Source: Biscogniauxia marginata (Eukaryota; Ascomycota; Sordariomycetes; Xylariales; Xylariaceae). From it: a stretch of 64,000 nt of DNA. Below are positions 10,846-23,926 of the stretch, one piece after another. The notes under the pieces are model-generated. The model had not been told where the DNA came from and ran no database searches. It saw nothing but the letters and a program-made list of their open reading frames with translations. Position numbers and translations under genes: made by a program. The DNA is taken from positions 62,001-126,000 of the forward strand of contig MU404139.1 in the NCBI GenBank assembly GCA_022695795.1, in the 5' to 3' direction. The first letter of the stretch is position 1; each line of letters starts with the position of its first letter.

Positions 10846-13800
10846 AGCTACCGTAGGGATAGCAGAGGTAGCATCACCCCTAAATTCGCCCTAGCAGGCA
10901 AGGTCGAGTATGCGTGGGCCAAGCTTCACAACTTACAATACGAAAAAAAAAAGATGTTATATGAAAAGGCTAAAAAATAAGGGGGATAATGTCAGCAGGA
11001 CGGGTAAGCAAAGCTATTATATGATATCTATCGAGAAAAGAGCTGCCTTCTCGGCAACATGCCGTAGGTATGTGTAACACCGTCAGCACAAACTACAATT
11101 CTGGCGCGAGCAATGCCTCCCCTGATAGACACACGGTGAGAGGCACATGCAGCCCCAGATAGCCTTTCTACATGCCCGCGTAGTAAAAGACGGTGCAGAG
11201 CGGGAAGAGAAAGGAACCTAGAGCCCTTGGCGACGACTTGAGCTGCCGAGGGACTCTAGTCCGCACTACGAGAAGCAGAGGGACCTTTCGCATGGGGGGT
11301 GAACTTTTAGATGGACGAGGAGACAATGATTGGTCGAGACCAGGCGATAGATAAGGATACCGATCGATCCTTGACTCGAAACAACCCTGCTTAGCGCCAC
11401 CAATATTGGTCGTGGTGGGTTGTGTACTCATCGGTAGGATGAGGTGAGAGCCCTGTCGGGCCTTCAGGAAAGCCTCAATATAAATGATAGGAAAAATGAA
11501 AATGAAAATAGAAAATAAACAGAAATTTCGCCCTCCATACGGTGTGACGGATATCGAATGAAAAGAAATCGCCCCGGGGTTAATAATTCTTGCACAACAT
11601 AACACAGCACATCAGAACAAGACTTGGCTGCCCGACAGCATTGTGTAGTTCCCAGTGCTGTGGATGTATGACAGGAGGTTTACTTTTAGTATTGTTTGTG
11701 GGTTCATCAAACGCCGCCAAAACCCGGACTCCCACGCGACCCAAGCCCAAAGGGAGCTGAGGTTCTCCTGCACCACATGTTCGGCGCATCCCCCAAGTCG
11801 GAGAAGTCGCATGTATAATGATTGGGTAGGTCGCCGTCGCGGGGGTCCCCGCCGGCTGTGTCTGTCTGTCTGTATGTCTGTCTATCTCCCTCTCCCCCCC
11901 ACGGAGGCAACCTGTTCTAGACATAAGAGAGCTTAGGGGGGACGAGAGGAAGGATGAAGCTAAGCAAAGCTAGTAATCCATATGCAGTACGGTTTCTGAT
12001 GTTCGCAGACGATCGTTCCTTATCCGTCAGGCGGAACTTATCGTCTTCTGGTGGATGGGGAGGATCAGAGGGAACTCTAGACAGGGCGACTGGAACAGGA
12101 GAGATACGGTAGATAAGGACCGTTTAGGTTTTTTGGGGTATAGTCTTATTATTATTATTACCTATTATAAGATGACGAAGCCTCGGGGCCGTCCGCTTGG
12201 CGCTTGGCAACTTTCTGCATGTCATGGGAAAAGTCGTTTTGAACAGACAAATTAGAGTAAGGGCTTGTAAGTTGGATGGAACGAAAGTCGATTTGTCTTA
12301 AACAAACAATCAACGCCCGAGCTTTGGTGGGTTAAAAAGGAAAACCCCACGTTGGACGTTCTTCCAGCTGTGAGCCAGCTGTGGGCCAGCTGGTCTGCAT
12401 GTCAATATACAGTTCTCGGTTGCTCATTTATAGCCGCAATATGTATTCTCTCCCTCGTGTTAGTGCCGAGTATACAACATTGAAGTGCACGAACAACAGG
12501 AAATTCAATATCAGTAATCAGTACATGTATATAGGAAATGAGTTATATACCTAGAAACTCTGCAAATTCTCAAGAAACTAAGAGTGCCTTTTTGTTTTAG
12601 ATCTTCTTGGATCAAGCAACTAGGTTACTATGTACATACATACCTATAACATGCATAAGCATTACATACCTAGATAGGGGTGCCCAGGAGAACTTGTTTC
12701 TAGTGTACTCAACAGGTGTAAGTGTGTGTATATAGTGACCGGCTAAACTTGTAGATCTCGGGACGCGAGTGAGCCTTACAGTACAGTACATTGATGTATC
12801 AATCCCAGTAAACCTACCTAATAATATGCTTTGCTAATCCTTACCAACGATCTCTCCCCAGCCCATGCCAAGCTCAGAAGACCGACTGCCGCACTCGGGA
12901 TACAGGTAACCTACATACCTACCTACCTGTTATTGCCAAAGAAGGAGGGGAAGGGTTGGTTATCCGTGGCCATCCATTCCAATTCGGTGCACGATAAACA
13001 GGGAATGTATGTACAACACTTTCCCTTTCCCCTCTAAATCATACACACGCGTTACAACCATCTCCAGGTAAGCTGCTGCCGTAGCATCAGCCCAACCTCG
13101 ATATACCCCATGTCCCAGTTTTGTCTTCTACATAGGCACCCGGAGAGAGAGAATCAAATCGCCATGGACAGCCCGTTCTTTATTCGTGCGGCTGGACAGA
13201 TCGATGACGTCGAAGCCTCGCGATCGAAGATGCTATGAGATTAGTCTTTGACATTTGTCGGTACATTCAACTGAACGTCGTGGAATGATACACGCTTCAC
13301 TTCACTTCGCCTTCTAGGTAGCTAGATTAATTAATTGAATTAAATTAAATTGCACCCGCGCCCGTCACCGCTTCTATTTTAAGTAGTCATGTTGCGAAAA
13401 GACCAAAAAAACAAAGACCAAAAACTAACCACGGCGACCCGAGGGAAAACCCGCACGCGAGATAAAACCAATGTCGTGTTGTAGATGCTGATTCGCGGGC
13501 CCCTACGGTTTGACAAAACGCCTCGCCTCGGTTCGCCTCCCCCCCGAATGCAAGTCTCTCGCAGAACTTTACCTACCTACCTACCTATCTACATACCATC
13601 CATATATGAGACAGATAACAAAAGAACCCCCCCATAACGTGTAACTTCGATATCTCGGCGACAACCAGCCAGCCAGGCCAACCAGGCTTGTCCGCCTCCT
13701 CCCCCCAAACCGAGCTCACCGGGCGAGAGAGAGAGAAAGAGAGAAATTAAAATTTAGGCGATTCAAGCCACCATGGCCCGCCCGCCCAGACGCACGCATA

Positions 13801-14433
13801 ATTTCTAATAACCACCTGCATGGCACTCTGCAAGTCTATGCGTTACCAATGCGCGCGTGGTTGCGCCTCAAAAAAAAGATTTCGGTAGGTAGGGTAATTG
13901 TTTGGTCGCGGGACCCGGTCGGATATACCCAATCGAGCCTCGTTGGCACTACTTGCCGTATGTGGTTCCTCCCCGGCCTCGTCTTCTTAACCGACTGGCT
14001 GGCTGGCTTTGCTGGCTTTGCTGGCCTTGCTGCTCCTTGTTGGGTCGATAGATATTTAATATCCATTCATCGAGTTCTGGGCTCCTACATGATGTAGTCA
14101 GCAGTCGGCTTCGCCGCTCGACCAGATATACCAGCACCTAACTTAGTAACAGCCAAGCTGGAGGCACTGGTAGGTCGGTAGCATGCAGCCTAATCATCCC
14201 ACGTTGTGACTGCACAAGCGAGAGAGCAGAGAATGGGGGGAGATAACGGGCATGCAGTTTCGTGCAGAGGTCTTGGTTTCGGCTTCAGTGTTATACAACG
14301 TTTTATACATTACACCCTGGTCGAGGCGCAGACGCCAGCGTCATCGCTGTCTAAAGTACAGTATTTATTGTAAATATCCCAGTCCCCCGTACTGGTCCCG
14401 CCGGGGCCAGCGAGACCTAGAACGTGGCGAGCA
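10846..14433. other. Gene-poor 3.6-kb intergenic region
   Basis: Separates the pseudokinase 5' end from the 3' end of the SDR gene. Six-frame reading gives only short ORFs without recognisable domains or good splice partners (for example 11168-11605 minus and 11655-11936 plus). Visible sequence features are a TGTC/TGTA tetranucleotide tract (about 11858-11885), an ATT repeat (about 12145-12160), ACCTACCTACCT tracts (about 12915-12930 and 13571-13588) and a GA dinucleotide tract (about 13726-13745). It could hold the pseudokinase promoter or a noncoding RNA, but nothing in the sequence shows that. Confidence 0.55.
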
Positions 14434-15567
14434 TCATATCAGGCTTCCATTCTTCTCCCTTAGTTCGTTGCCTCTTCGCCCGACGAACGTCTTCATGCTC
14501 TGGTCTACGCCGGAAAGCTTCCGGGCGATCTTTTGCAGGCCAACAGGTAACACATTGTACCAGTCGACCCACCGCGCGTACAGAGGCATGCCGATGTGGT
14601 CGCTCAGGCCGAGGTCGATGGCCTTTATAATCTCTTTGGCTACCTCTATAGGCTCAACCAGGGGGGCAATAAACCTGTTAGGAGTTTGAACACCAGAGAA
14701 TAACGGGGTGCTAAGTTGGCCCGGGGTAACAAGGATCGTCTTAATCTCTGGATATTCTTGCAACTCGGCCGCGAGGGACTTGTGCAAAGCTGTCGCGCCG
14801 GCCTTAGCGGCAGCATAGTCGGTGAGCTGCGCAGCGCCGAGGTGGCCAATGACGCTCGAGACGGTCACAATAGTGCCGCCAGCCTCATTACGAATCATTC
14901 CGGGGAGGAAGGTCTTTATAGTATAGAAATGAGAAATGAGATTAGTGGTTAGGCTCTTCTCAACCTCTTCGAACTCCATGTCGAGCAATTTCTTGCCCGT
15001 GACGATGGCGGCATTGTTAATCAAGACGCTGGGCATTCCAAGCTAGACACATCGCGGTTAGCCATATTCCACGTCCCGGGGGCCCGAAGAGAAAAGACGT
15101 ACATCGCGCTCTATTTCAGCAGCAACCCTTGCGATTTGTGCCTTGTCCCCCACGTCGCACTTGTAGTATGTGATGCCGCGGGCGTCGGTGCTCTCCAAAT
15201 CGGCCTTGTCCAGAATGGCAACCGTCGCGCCCCTCATGCCATAGACTTCTGCGATCAACAGCCCAAGACCACTCGCTCCGCCTGTTATTACGATGACCTC
15301 CTCGCTTAGATCCACCTCCCGATGCATCCCATATGCGATCTTGTGACTCAACACGTTCCCCATCCATAGCAGAGTTACGAATGTCGCCCAAGTCATACTG
15401 ACTACCATCGGCTTCGTGTCCCATGCCTGGTGTTCGGCGCGGAAGCATAGCGGGATGATCCATGCCACAAAGGGGTGTAGAAGCGTGATATTAAGCACCT
15501 TGAGGAGCATGTCGACGGATAGTGGCGCGAACCACGAGTCGCGTACGGACGGTCTAGGATAGTCCAT
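14434..15567 (-). CDS. Membrane-anchored short-chain dehydrogenase/reductase, 357 aa
   Basis: Two exons: 15567-15103 (155 codons) and 15042-14434 (203 codons with stop), joined in phase 0 by a GT-AG intron (CGCGAT/gtacgt ... tctag/CTTGGA). The protein is a classical SDR of the retinol-dehydrogenase / 17-beta-HSD-like type. The cofactor motif TGGASGLG is at 95-102, NNAA at 164-167, the catalytic Ser within VSSV at 216-219, and Tyr231 and Lys235 in YAAAK. Residues about 18-75 form two hydrophobic segments (LLHPFVAWIIPL and MTWATFVTLLWM), suggesting membrane anchoring, probably at the ER or lipid droplets. Its substrate is unknown; lipid, steroid or retinoid-like alcohols are typical for relatives. 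I chose MDYPRPSVRD as the start because the longer frame (to 15660) begins with a repetitive VLVLVLVL stretch encoded by a GAGGAC-type repeat that looks like untranslated leader. Confidence 0.87.
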
Positions 15568-16160
15568 TATGTCGGCAAGATCGAGGACGAGGACGAGGAC
15601 GAGGACAGGAACGTGCACAAGAACAAAAGGATCAGAGGAATTATCAGTGCTGTCCAGCAAGCACTCAGAATATTAAAACGTCAGTTAGCCGAGGGTATGT
15701 GAATCGAAGAGATCGGATGACGAGAGGAAGAGAAAGACGGGATGAAGATGAGGAGGAGGAGGAGGAGCTCAAGGGAAGCTCCTCACGTTACAGGGTCCTG
15801 ATTTTTGAATGGAGCCGTCGCAGGAGTTTTGACTTAGCGCTTGAAACACATGGCCAGAGCGCCTATTGTTTCAACTATGGCAAGTTTAGCCACGCTATCA
15901 CGTCCCGCCAATCGGCCCCTACCGAATCAACGTGCGAGACAGGGATCCCATCCGTCTGAACTCCCTCCTCCCCTATTTCGTGATGTCGACTTAATTCATT
16001 AGGTACTGTGGTTGGTATTAAGCATTTTTAGTACGCCACTAACGCCGCCTGTAGTATTAGTTTCCTACGGTTGTCCATACTCTTCTTAGTAGCATCACTT
16101 TCCCATCCGTTGCAACGCCATTGTAATGCCCAACTTCCACTCCCGGTGAATGCAGCGCCG
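15568..16160. other. SDR promoter / SOF1 3' flank
   Basis: Roughly 590 bp between two minus-strand genes. It starts with a GAGGAC-repeat stretch (about 15580-15605) directly upstream of the SDR start and has a GAGGAG/GATGAGG tract near 15740-15770. The plus-strand ORF at 15699-15959 has no similarity I recognise. No gene is called. Confidence 0.6.
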
Positions 16161-18650
16161 TTACTGTTCCTTTGCCAATACCGCCTTATTCCGCTCGCTC
16201 TGTCTCTTCTCGAACTTCTTCTTAGTGTGCTTCCTCTCATTCTCCTCGCGCCTCTTAATGGCCTTCAGCTCTTCCGTCTTGATTTGTCCTGCTTTGCGAA
16301 CAACAGCCGGGAGGTGTCTGTGACGTTTAATGCGCCGAATTTCGGGCTGAAGCTTATGTTAGCACATAACGAAAAAATATTGCAACTCAAGATTGTAAAC
16401 CATACCATGTGGCTATATCTTGACGATAGTGCATCATTATACTCAAGCGCTTGTCTGTGCCGGGCAGTCTTGATACCTTCCCTGGCAGAGGCATGGCTTC
16501 GCCACAGCCTCAAATTGCCGTCATCACTCCCCGTGACTAAGTACTTCGAGTTCGCAGTCCAGGTAGCGCAAAACACGCGCTGTTGTCTTTTGGTGTGATA
16601 CACATCACGAGAGTGGCCTCGATCCCTATCCCACAACCTCACAGTCCTATCATAGCTGGCGGTCACTAGTTCATGACCAGTGGGCGAAAACTCGATATCC
16701 ATAACCGCTGCCACATGTCCTTTCACTGTAGCAGTCAAAGTTAGTATTTGTTGACTACTCGATAAGACGGCTAGTGTGCTTACATATGTTAAGCGCTCTG
16801 TCAAATTTGCGCATATCAAAGATATAAGCGTCTATAGATAGGTCAGTACCATTTTTTCATATAAACTTGGCTGACATGGGGGTCATAATCGGAACAAGGA
16901 AAGCAGGGACATACTATGATCTTCACTAGCGGCCGCGATATTCATTGGCTCCATCGGATTCCATGAGAGGCTATTGCACGCAAAATTTAGGTAGGTCCTC
17001 GCGAGAGGAGATGAGGTTCTTAGATCATAAAGAATGATAGATCTATCGGTAGAACATGACGCCAGCTATTCCACTTCAGGTTAGCAATCGCTCCATCTTC
17101 GGGGGTGAAAATCATAAACTCTAGGCCGCGAACATGCTTCTCCTTGACAGGAGACCTAATTATTGAGACAATAACAAGATAGCGAATACTTAATGGTCTC
17201 GGGGTTTACTTACAACGCTAGTTTCACTTGGGTTAAAGGAGATGGATCTGATTGTCTCCCCAGATGCGGGCCACCGGAGTACTTCTGGGGCTGCTGTATA
17301 ATTATCAAGGTCGTACACAGATATGCAGTCAGAGGAGGCAGCAAACCTATGACTAGAATCAGTATTTGCCTTCCGTGTTGAATGAGAAAGCAGGGTTCCG
17401 TTCATGTCTCGGGAGCAGAGGCGCATAACCAATCTCGGCTGGAGGACGTTCACTACCCGATACAATCTAAAAAAACAAAAAAAAAAGCAGCGAAAGAGCT
17501 TGAAAAGACATACGCATTTCTTGACCTGTGAACGCTCAGGCTGGTAAAGGCACCCGAACCGAGCCAGGAGTTAATCGGTGCTGCTTCGTTTGGGGTGTTG
17601 TATGGATCGAATAGCTTGACTGTACGATCCGCAGCCGCTGTGAGAAGCTTCTGGTCCTTGGTCCAGGCCACTCCTTTGACAATGCTATTATATATGAGTT
17701 AGCTTACACTCTTTCTAAGGTTTCTAGGGACCGGATGAATGAATATCGAATGAAACCTCAATAAACAGATCATCGAAAACCTACTTTTCGTGGGCCGTCG
17801 TTTTCCATACTTCATCCCTCGAGGTCAAATCCCAGCATTTTACCACCCCTAAAAGATTCAGTCAGAACCAGAAAGCTTTATATATATAGACAGATGTACG
17901 AGTAGATAGGGATTTCCGATTTCTCATGAGTGGGCATGATGCTTATTGACAGACTTCTAGCCATACGAGGACTATTGGATATCAAAGAAGCACCACACCA
18001 TTGGCGACAGTACAAGGTAGCACGTGTAACAAAGCCTGACTCGGTCCGAATGGGTAGTCCGACTTCGGTTCACCTATGAGAGATCATATATGTTCTGTCG
18101 AAGTTTACTTACCATCACCGGAGCCAGATGCGAGTCTATCGAGAGAGTTGCCATCTAAGGAGTAGACGCCGTCAACCTGGTAAAGTAAGTTCCTTGTCCA
18201 CAACTTAGTCTCTCCCGAGTCTTACATGTCCTCTCCCGAGCTGAGCAATAACTGAAAAGGGGTGGAATCGTTAGTATAACAGCGATAACCCAAATTTATA
18301 GGCTAACTCACATGGCTGCGCAAACACTACAACAGAGGTCAGTAACAACTCTCCAGTCTAGCATAAAAAGGCAAAGGCCTAGAGTGTACTTACTGCGCTC
18401 AAGCTTGGTCGCATTCAAGGCACGTGTATATTCACGGGCGCGCTCAAATGGGTGTACTGCAGGATCATGGTTGCGGAAAGCCTGCCATTTCGTTAGCCAC
18501 CACGACTGCACTGAGGAAGAGATGGTTCGCTTACCTTTGGGACGTTTGATCCCGGCTGGTACGCCGAGGACGAGCGAGTTATGGCCTTTATCTTCTAGAA
18601 GAGATATTAGCATTTGAGTTATACAGTATGGATTATGTGTAGCTCACCAT
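16161..18650 (-). CDS. sof1: SOF1/DCAF13-type WD40 rRNA-processing protein, 442 aa, 13 coding exons
   Basis: Exons (minus strand): 18650-18648 (ATG alone), 18594-18535, 18481-18394, 18326-18312 (15 nt), 18251-18226, 18176-18113, 17848-17785, 17684-17514, 17346-17214, 17065-16915, 16831-16784, 16725-16406, 16346-16161. They total 1329 nt, 443 codons with stop, and every junction has GT-AG ends and keeps phase. The protein is a component of the U3 snoRNP / small-subunit processome needed for 18S rRNA maturation in the nucleolus. Family marks seen are KIKAITRS at the N-terminus, DPAVHPFERAREYTRAL, several WD repeats (for example VTASYDRTVRLWD and LVTGSDDGNLRLW) and the basic C-terminal tail PEIRRIKRHRHLP ... 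IKRREENERKH-like ending in LAKEQ. Length fits the family (about 440-450). The intron count is high for a filamentous ascomycete gene. Confidence 0.94.
18312..18326 (-). other. 15-nt microexon of SOF1
   Basis: The exon TGTTTGCGCAGCCAT lies between gttgtag and gtgagt. It completes the Met codon started by the previous exon and encodes MFAQP, residues conserved in SOF1 proteins, with the last T starting the Phe codon of the next exon. Skipping it would remove exactly five residues. Confidence 0.85.
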
Positions 18651-20867
18651 CACTGCGAGGCGTGTGATATTGTTGAAGGTGCATTGAAGCTTGCAAATTC
18701 AGCTTGAATTAAAAAAATGTTGAAGTCGGTATTTTCACGTTGCCAAGCACCGACACGGATCAGCGGTCCACAATATGGCAGCTGGCTGGCAGTGATCACC
18801 AACTTCTTAGAATAACGTTTATCATGATAGTATTATGCATTTAGTGAGGGTTTGTTCTCAACACGTTTTTCTATTTGTATTCGAGGATTAAGATACCGGG
18901 CGTAAACATAACGTCGATATCAATTATTATATTAGTATACCCGTAAGTACAGTACCTGTTTATATTAATTTTATACTAACTGTTAACAAACCGTCAACAT
19001 ATTATGAAGAATAAGAGACATGCATTAGGTGCATGCGGCCAAATCCCAGATCTTAAACTAGCAAAATCAAGTCTCAGCCCGAGACTTCTAACTAACAGGA
19101 CTTATCTGATATCATAATATGAAACACATAGAAACCTAAAATTCAAAAATTTCAAAGATGAATAGTGGAAGCATTTGTGTAATATGTTGATACCCAGGCT
19201 AGTAGATGCATGTCTCTCCTGCATCTTTATAACACTGAGTTAGGAACTTCACCTAAGGTTGTCCTTAGTTGATACTAGGTACGTACCTACCGGAGCTGCA
19301 GAACATGAAACAATACCTTGACTCGCGTGGCTTTCCTTGAAAGCTTCTAAGGTAAGGTACGTTTAGGTACAAACTGACATCACTAACCTAGCCATCGATA
19401 GGCAAGAGCGACTAGAGCCAATTCCCCTTGAATAAATGTAGATTGCAGGTGCGTACCTATGTCCTTACTAGTTGGGCTACAAGCTCTTTCTCGTTAGAAC
19501 CATTCATACCTACCTAATTCTAACCGATCAAGCTAAGTTTGGACGGGACGGACGCACTGACGCCTTAAGAGCTCTCTTATCCTTTTCCTTTCTCAAAGCG
19601 AAGGTTCCTTTAGGTACTCGTTTCCCGCGCTCACATCCCGGACATCGCGGTCAAATCTGAAATCCTAATATGGATGCTCCTGATTTGGACTATTGAACAT
19701 GGATTCTAAACTGTGCAGCCATGATGTCTACCTAAGATATGGTTCCTGGCATTGTCCGCGAAAGCAATTGCCTCTTAGGTACCTGTTATACTAATCCGAC
19801 TTCAGCGTTCTTTCCGTGCGGTTTTTCTCCCCCCTAAGCTAGGCGGGAAATGAATGATGTAAAACATTAGGTTAGGTGGGTACTACCTACAGAGCTCCCC
19901 ATGCATGTACCTACCTGTGTACCTTCTCCAACAACATGGAATACCAGAACCACAGGAGTGATGATGGAATTATGCTGCAAGATTGGAGAAACACTGCAGG
20001 AGACAGCTTGCCGTTTTTGTCAACAGCTAAACCAATAGCAGCAGATCGTAGCTTTTACTCCGGCAAGCGTCCCTGCCCCCGGTTCTCCAACGTCCGCCTT
20101 CTCCATGAGGCGCGTTGGGTGGGTCTTATCTTTCAGTATTGGCGCTCTTTACTAGCCCTAATTTGGTCTAGAGACTGCCAGGATCTCCCCTCGAAGCTGC
20201 CCGTCGCTTGGCCTATCAGCACTGGACAAGATGGATCGAGCTTTCTCTGAATCAGGGTACTTTTGGGATGTTTGACGATACTATGATGTACAGTACGATA
20301 CATGGATACATAAAGTAGAAGTGGCGTGTGCGGCAATACTTATGTAACTTCGTAGCTTGGGGAGAGACCTCAGATGTTTTCTTTTCTTCTTCCTCCCACC
20401 AGCTCCATCCCGTCAATTCGTTCCACGGACGAGAGCATTTGTGGATCTTTGGTCAAGCCAGTCGAGTAGGGCAACGCAATCGGTCGTTTATTTATTTCTT
20501 CCCAAGTTTGCTTTCAATACGCGCTCGTACACTTGCTCGCACACTCGCTCGCAGATAGTCGGTTCAGTGCTGTTGGTGGTGCTGGTGTTTATCACTCGCT
20601 CGCTCTTCGCCCGTGGCCTCGGTTGCTCTCGGTTTTTGGTTTCCATCACAAATCACCGTCGTTAGCTTGTCTACAATCGTTTTCTGTTCCCGCGGCAACA
20701 CGGCTCTCCCAGGCGGAATTTTCGACTTCATTGGCTACAGTAAGAAGTACGCCGAGTCAATTGTTTGGCATACTTCGATTCGGTCTATCGAACCGGTAAC
20801 GGTATTGGAACTCAAAGCAGGATATCCAACTGAGTTTGCTTCTCTCGATTGCTCTCGATAATCCACG
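18651..20867. other. Divergent intergenic region between SOF1 and GH72 genes
   Basis: About 2.2 kb that must carry the promoters of both flanking genes. The part at about 18830-19170 is AT-rich. Short TACCTA/TAGGTA motifs recur between 19270 and 19920. The GH72-proximal part (about 20520-20560) has CTCGC/GCTCG repeats typical of a leader. The plus-strand ORFs at 20328-20861 are short, overlap each other and precede the GH72 start, so I read them as 5' UTR sequence and not as genes. Confidence 0.6.
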
Positions 20868-22328
20868 ATGCGTTCTTCTTTGATTGCCGCCTTATATGGC
20901 GCCGCCGCCACCTATGCGATCCCAACGATCGAGGCCGTTGGCGGCAAGTTCTTCACTAGCGATGGTGATCAATTCTTTATGAAAGGTACACTTACAGCCA
21001 TCACTAGCTCCGTGATAACATGAAAACGCTAATGTGCAAAAATTAGGCGTTGCTTACCAACTGGTACCTGGTTAGTCTAAACCCATGCAGTTAACACTCA
21101 ACGGACTCGTTATCTAATGCTAGAAATTCAATAGATGATCCGCTAGTCGATACGGAACAATGTGAGCGAGATGCCACCCTGATGAAAACCTTGGGCGTCA
21201 ACACCATCCGTGTCTATCATGTCGACCCTGATGCCGATCACGACGGTTGCATGAAGACCTTTTCAGATGCCGGCATCTACACGTTGATCGATATGGACAC
21301 TTTCAACACGTACATCCTGCCTGTAAGTCAACGTTAGGCTCGACAATAACTAACAAAGCCAAGCTAATAGAAATTTGTAGAATAGCCCTTCATGGAACCA
21401 AACTCAGCTCGACGCTTATTCGAAAGTTATGGACGCTTTCCAGGATTATGACAATCTTCTGGGCTTGTTTGTGGGCAACGAGATCATTGCTGTTAACAAT
21501 CAGTCACTGGCTGCGCCCTTCATCAAGGCCTCTTGCCGAGACCTAAAGGCATATAGGGATTCCAAAGGCTATCGCAAGATCCCCATTGGCTATTCTGCTG
21601 CTGATATTGCCGAGTTGCGGCCCATGCTCCAGGACTACCTAACCTGCGGTGGAAATGCATCTGAGAATATTGACTTCTTTGGCCTGAACTCATATCAGTG
21701 GTGTGATCCAACCGACTACAAAACATCCGGCTATTCCAATCTGGAGGACCAAGCCAAAGATTTCCCAGTTCCCATATTCTTTTCTGAAACTGGATGTAAT
21801 ACGCCTGGCCCACGGTTGTTTGACGACCAAGCCGCCATCTTCGGCCCGGAAATGGTAGGTGATTGGAGCGGCGCTATAGTGTATGAGTGGCTTCAGGAGG
21901 CGAACAATTACGGTTTGGTCTCATACGGACCCAAGGTTGATGCTACTGCTACCGGGGAAAATGTCGTTGGTGGTTTTACGCGAGCTGGAACACCTACCCC
22001 TGTCACGCCCGACTTTGACAACTTGAGCAAGCAGTGGGCGTCCGTCACTCCGACTGGAGTTGCCAGATCGGACTACGATGCGAAATCGGTTTCCACACGT
22101 GATTGTCCAGCTTCAACGCCCGATGGGTGGCTCGTCAACGGCAATGTCGCTCTTCCGAGCTTAGGGGCTACCCTGTCCGGTAGTTACACCTCAGCGCCAT
22201 CTGCTACCGGGTCCGGTGCTAGCCCCAGCGCTTCGGATACGGAGAATGCGGTGTCTGGTTCGAAGGAAATCGCTGGCATGGGCGCAGGCCTAGTTGGTGT
22301 TATGATGATATTCACCTTCTGGCTTTGA
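20868..22328 (+). CDS. GH72 beta-1,3-glucanosyltransferase (Gel/Gas family), GPI-anchored, 425 aa
   Basis: Four exons: 20868-20985, 21047-21070 (24 nt), 21135-21322 and 21381-22328, total 1278 nt, in phase with GT-AG introns. The enzyme cuts and rejoins beta-1,3-glucan chains at the cell surface to elongate wall glucan. An N-terminal signal peptide ([17 protein letters not shown]) is followed by the family start [21 protein letters not shown]. The two catalytic glutamates fit GNEII (Glu144, acid/base) and FFSETGCN (Glu246, nucleophile). Other family sequence includes [13 protein letters not shown] and [12 protein letters not shown]. The C-terminus has a Ser/Thr/Gly-rich stretch and ends in a hydrophobic segment ([15 protein letters not shown]), as expected for a GPI signal. 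The cysteine-rich X8/CBM43 module found in some Gas proteins is absent, which explains the short length. Which paralogue (Gel number) cannot be told. Confidence 0.93.
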
Positions 22329-23926
22329 AAAAGAGTTACGACCACGACCGTTTGGACATACTTACCTTCTGTTTGGCCTTAATTTTTTGTCGACTTCGCC
22401 AATCCCCATTTTTCCCATCCATGAATTGGATTCGTGGCGGGCATTGTTCATCAGGACTAAGAGCCTTAATGTTATTTTTCTTTTTGGGCGCTGGAAGATT
22501 TATTTCAAGCATTGATCAAGGCATTGTAAACGGCGTTTTTGTCTTGCATCTAAATTGCTTTATATATCAAGCCAATATGTTGGTCGTTGCCCTCTGTACA
22601 TAGATATTGTGCATCGGGATTTGGCTTCTCGACACCCACTCTGGCTGGTACAAGAAAAGGGATGCTGCATGATTGAGAATGCCACGCGTAATGTTATGTT
22701 GTTGAGTGCCGTAGGTATATTGCAGGCGATCCATAGATAGTAAAGGCTGTTGGAACAAGAAATTAGATACGCGTCACGGCGTATAGAAATATGAAAATGT
22801 ATCCCTTTAGAGGGATATAACAGTTTTGTACCATTTTCAGTGTCTTGCAAGACAGATGCAAGCCAGTGACTGTCAACGTGGGGCGTATATAAGTGACCAG
22901 ATCGATATTGAGGCTTGAATATTTTAGCCCAGACAGAAGGCTACCGATAAGTCGTACGACCAGCAGCTGTGAGCATCCGTCTAATCCTTGAAGTGCCTGT
23001 TTCAATCACCAAACAAGAGGCTTGAAGATACCTCTTACAAATTATAAATGGTAAGAGATCTTATTGTTCGATTCTGGTCTCCTATTTATGTCAACACGGT
23101 TAAAACTGCCTACTCGATCTCTCAAGCTGATTGATCTACACTAACATGTACGTTTCAAGCAGTCTCTTGCATATTAGACGAGCCCGGCAGGATGGTTCAT
23201 CTATATAAGTTAGGTTCATGTGGGGACTTGATCTCTGCAGGACACACCCTTGGCTAGCCGTTTTAGATGAGTTGCGTCGAACAACATGATATGATTGATC
23301 TGGACAGGATTAAGTTGTCAATGCCTAGGTACCTGCCTATGTGGAATGTCCTAGACTGTTTATATATATAGACGCCTATGGTAAATGATATCTATATTTT
23401 AGGTATTTTGCAGTCTTATGACTAGATGAGGTCATCGAAATACTCGTCGGAAAAAGCAAACAACTTATAATATCGGAGGGATTTCACAGGTATGTAACAA
23501 ACAGGTATAAGAAGAGAGAGCTGTATGTGTTATGTACCTAATCGGTTAAGCGGCATGCTAAAATCCGTTGATGTCGGCCCCACGCAAGTTCAAGTTGGGA
23601 CCTTCAACTTGGATTGTCGGAGGCTCCAATCTAAACCCGACACGGAGCGGCGGTGACGCAACTTTTCTCATTAAACCTTTTGGGCAAGTTCCAATTATCT
23701 TACCTTCGGTATTCATCATCGTCTTTCCTCCTTTTTTTCCCCGGTCAACATTATACCTACGGACGTATTCAACTTCGGAGCGCTTCTTCTTTCGGAACGA
23801 CTTCGAACAATCAGCGGGGATGACGATTGATCTAGGGATTCGATATTTGTTAGACCTAGATGGATTTGAATTTCTATTATCTGCCCGGTAAGGAATAAAG
23901 CCAGGAACAAGATAAGGAACGTAGGA
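22329..23926. other. Intergenic region between GH72 and sugar transporter genes
   Basis: About 1.6 kb. The first part is the GH72 3' flank and the last few hundred bases must hold the transporter promoter and leader. ORFs here are short and mutually overlapping (for example 22560-22850 and 23568-23891). I see no gene or RNA. Confidence 0.6.

Noticed and set aside
11168..11605. Minus-strand ORF of 145 codons upstream of the pseudokinase
   Set aside because: No recognisable domain and no splice joining it to the kinase frame that I can support.
15058..15660. Longer SDR start giving a VLVLVLVL N-terminus
   Set aside because: The extra 31 residues come from a hexanucleotide repeat and are absent from the family; the internal Met at 15567 gives the expected N-terminus.
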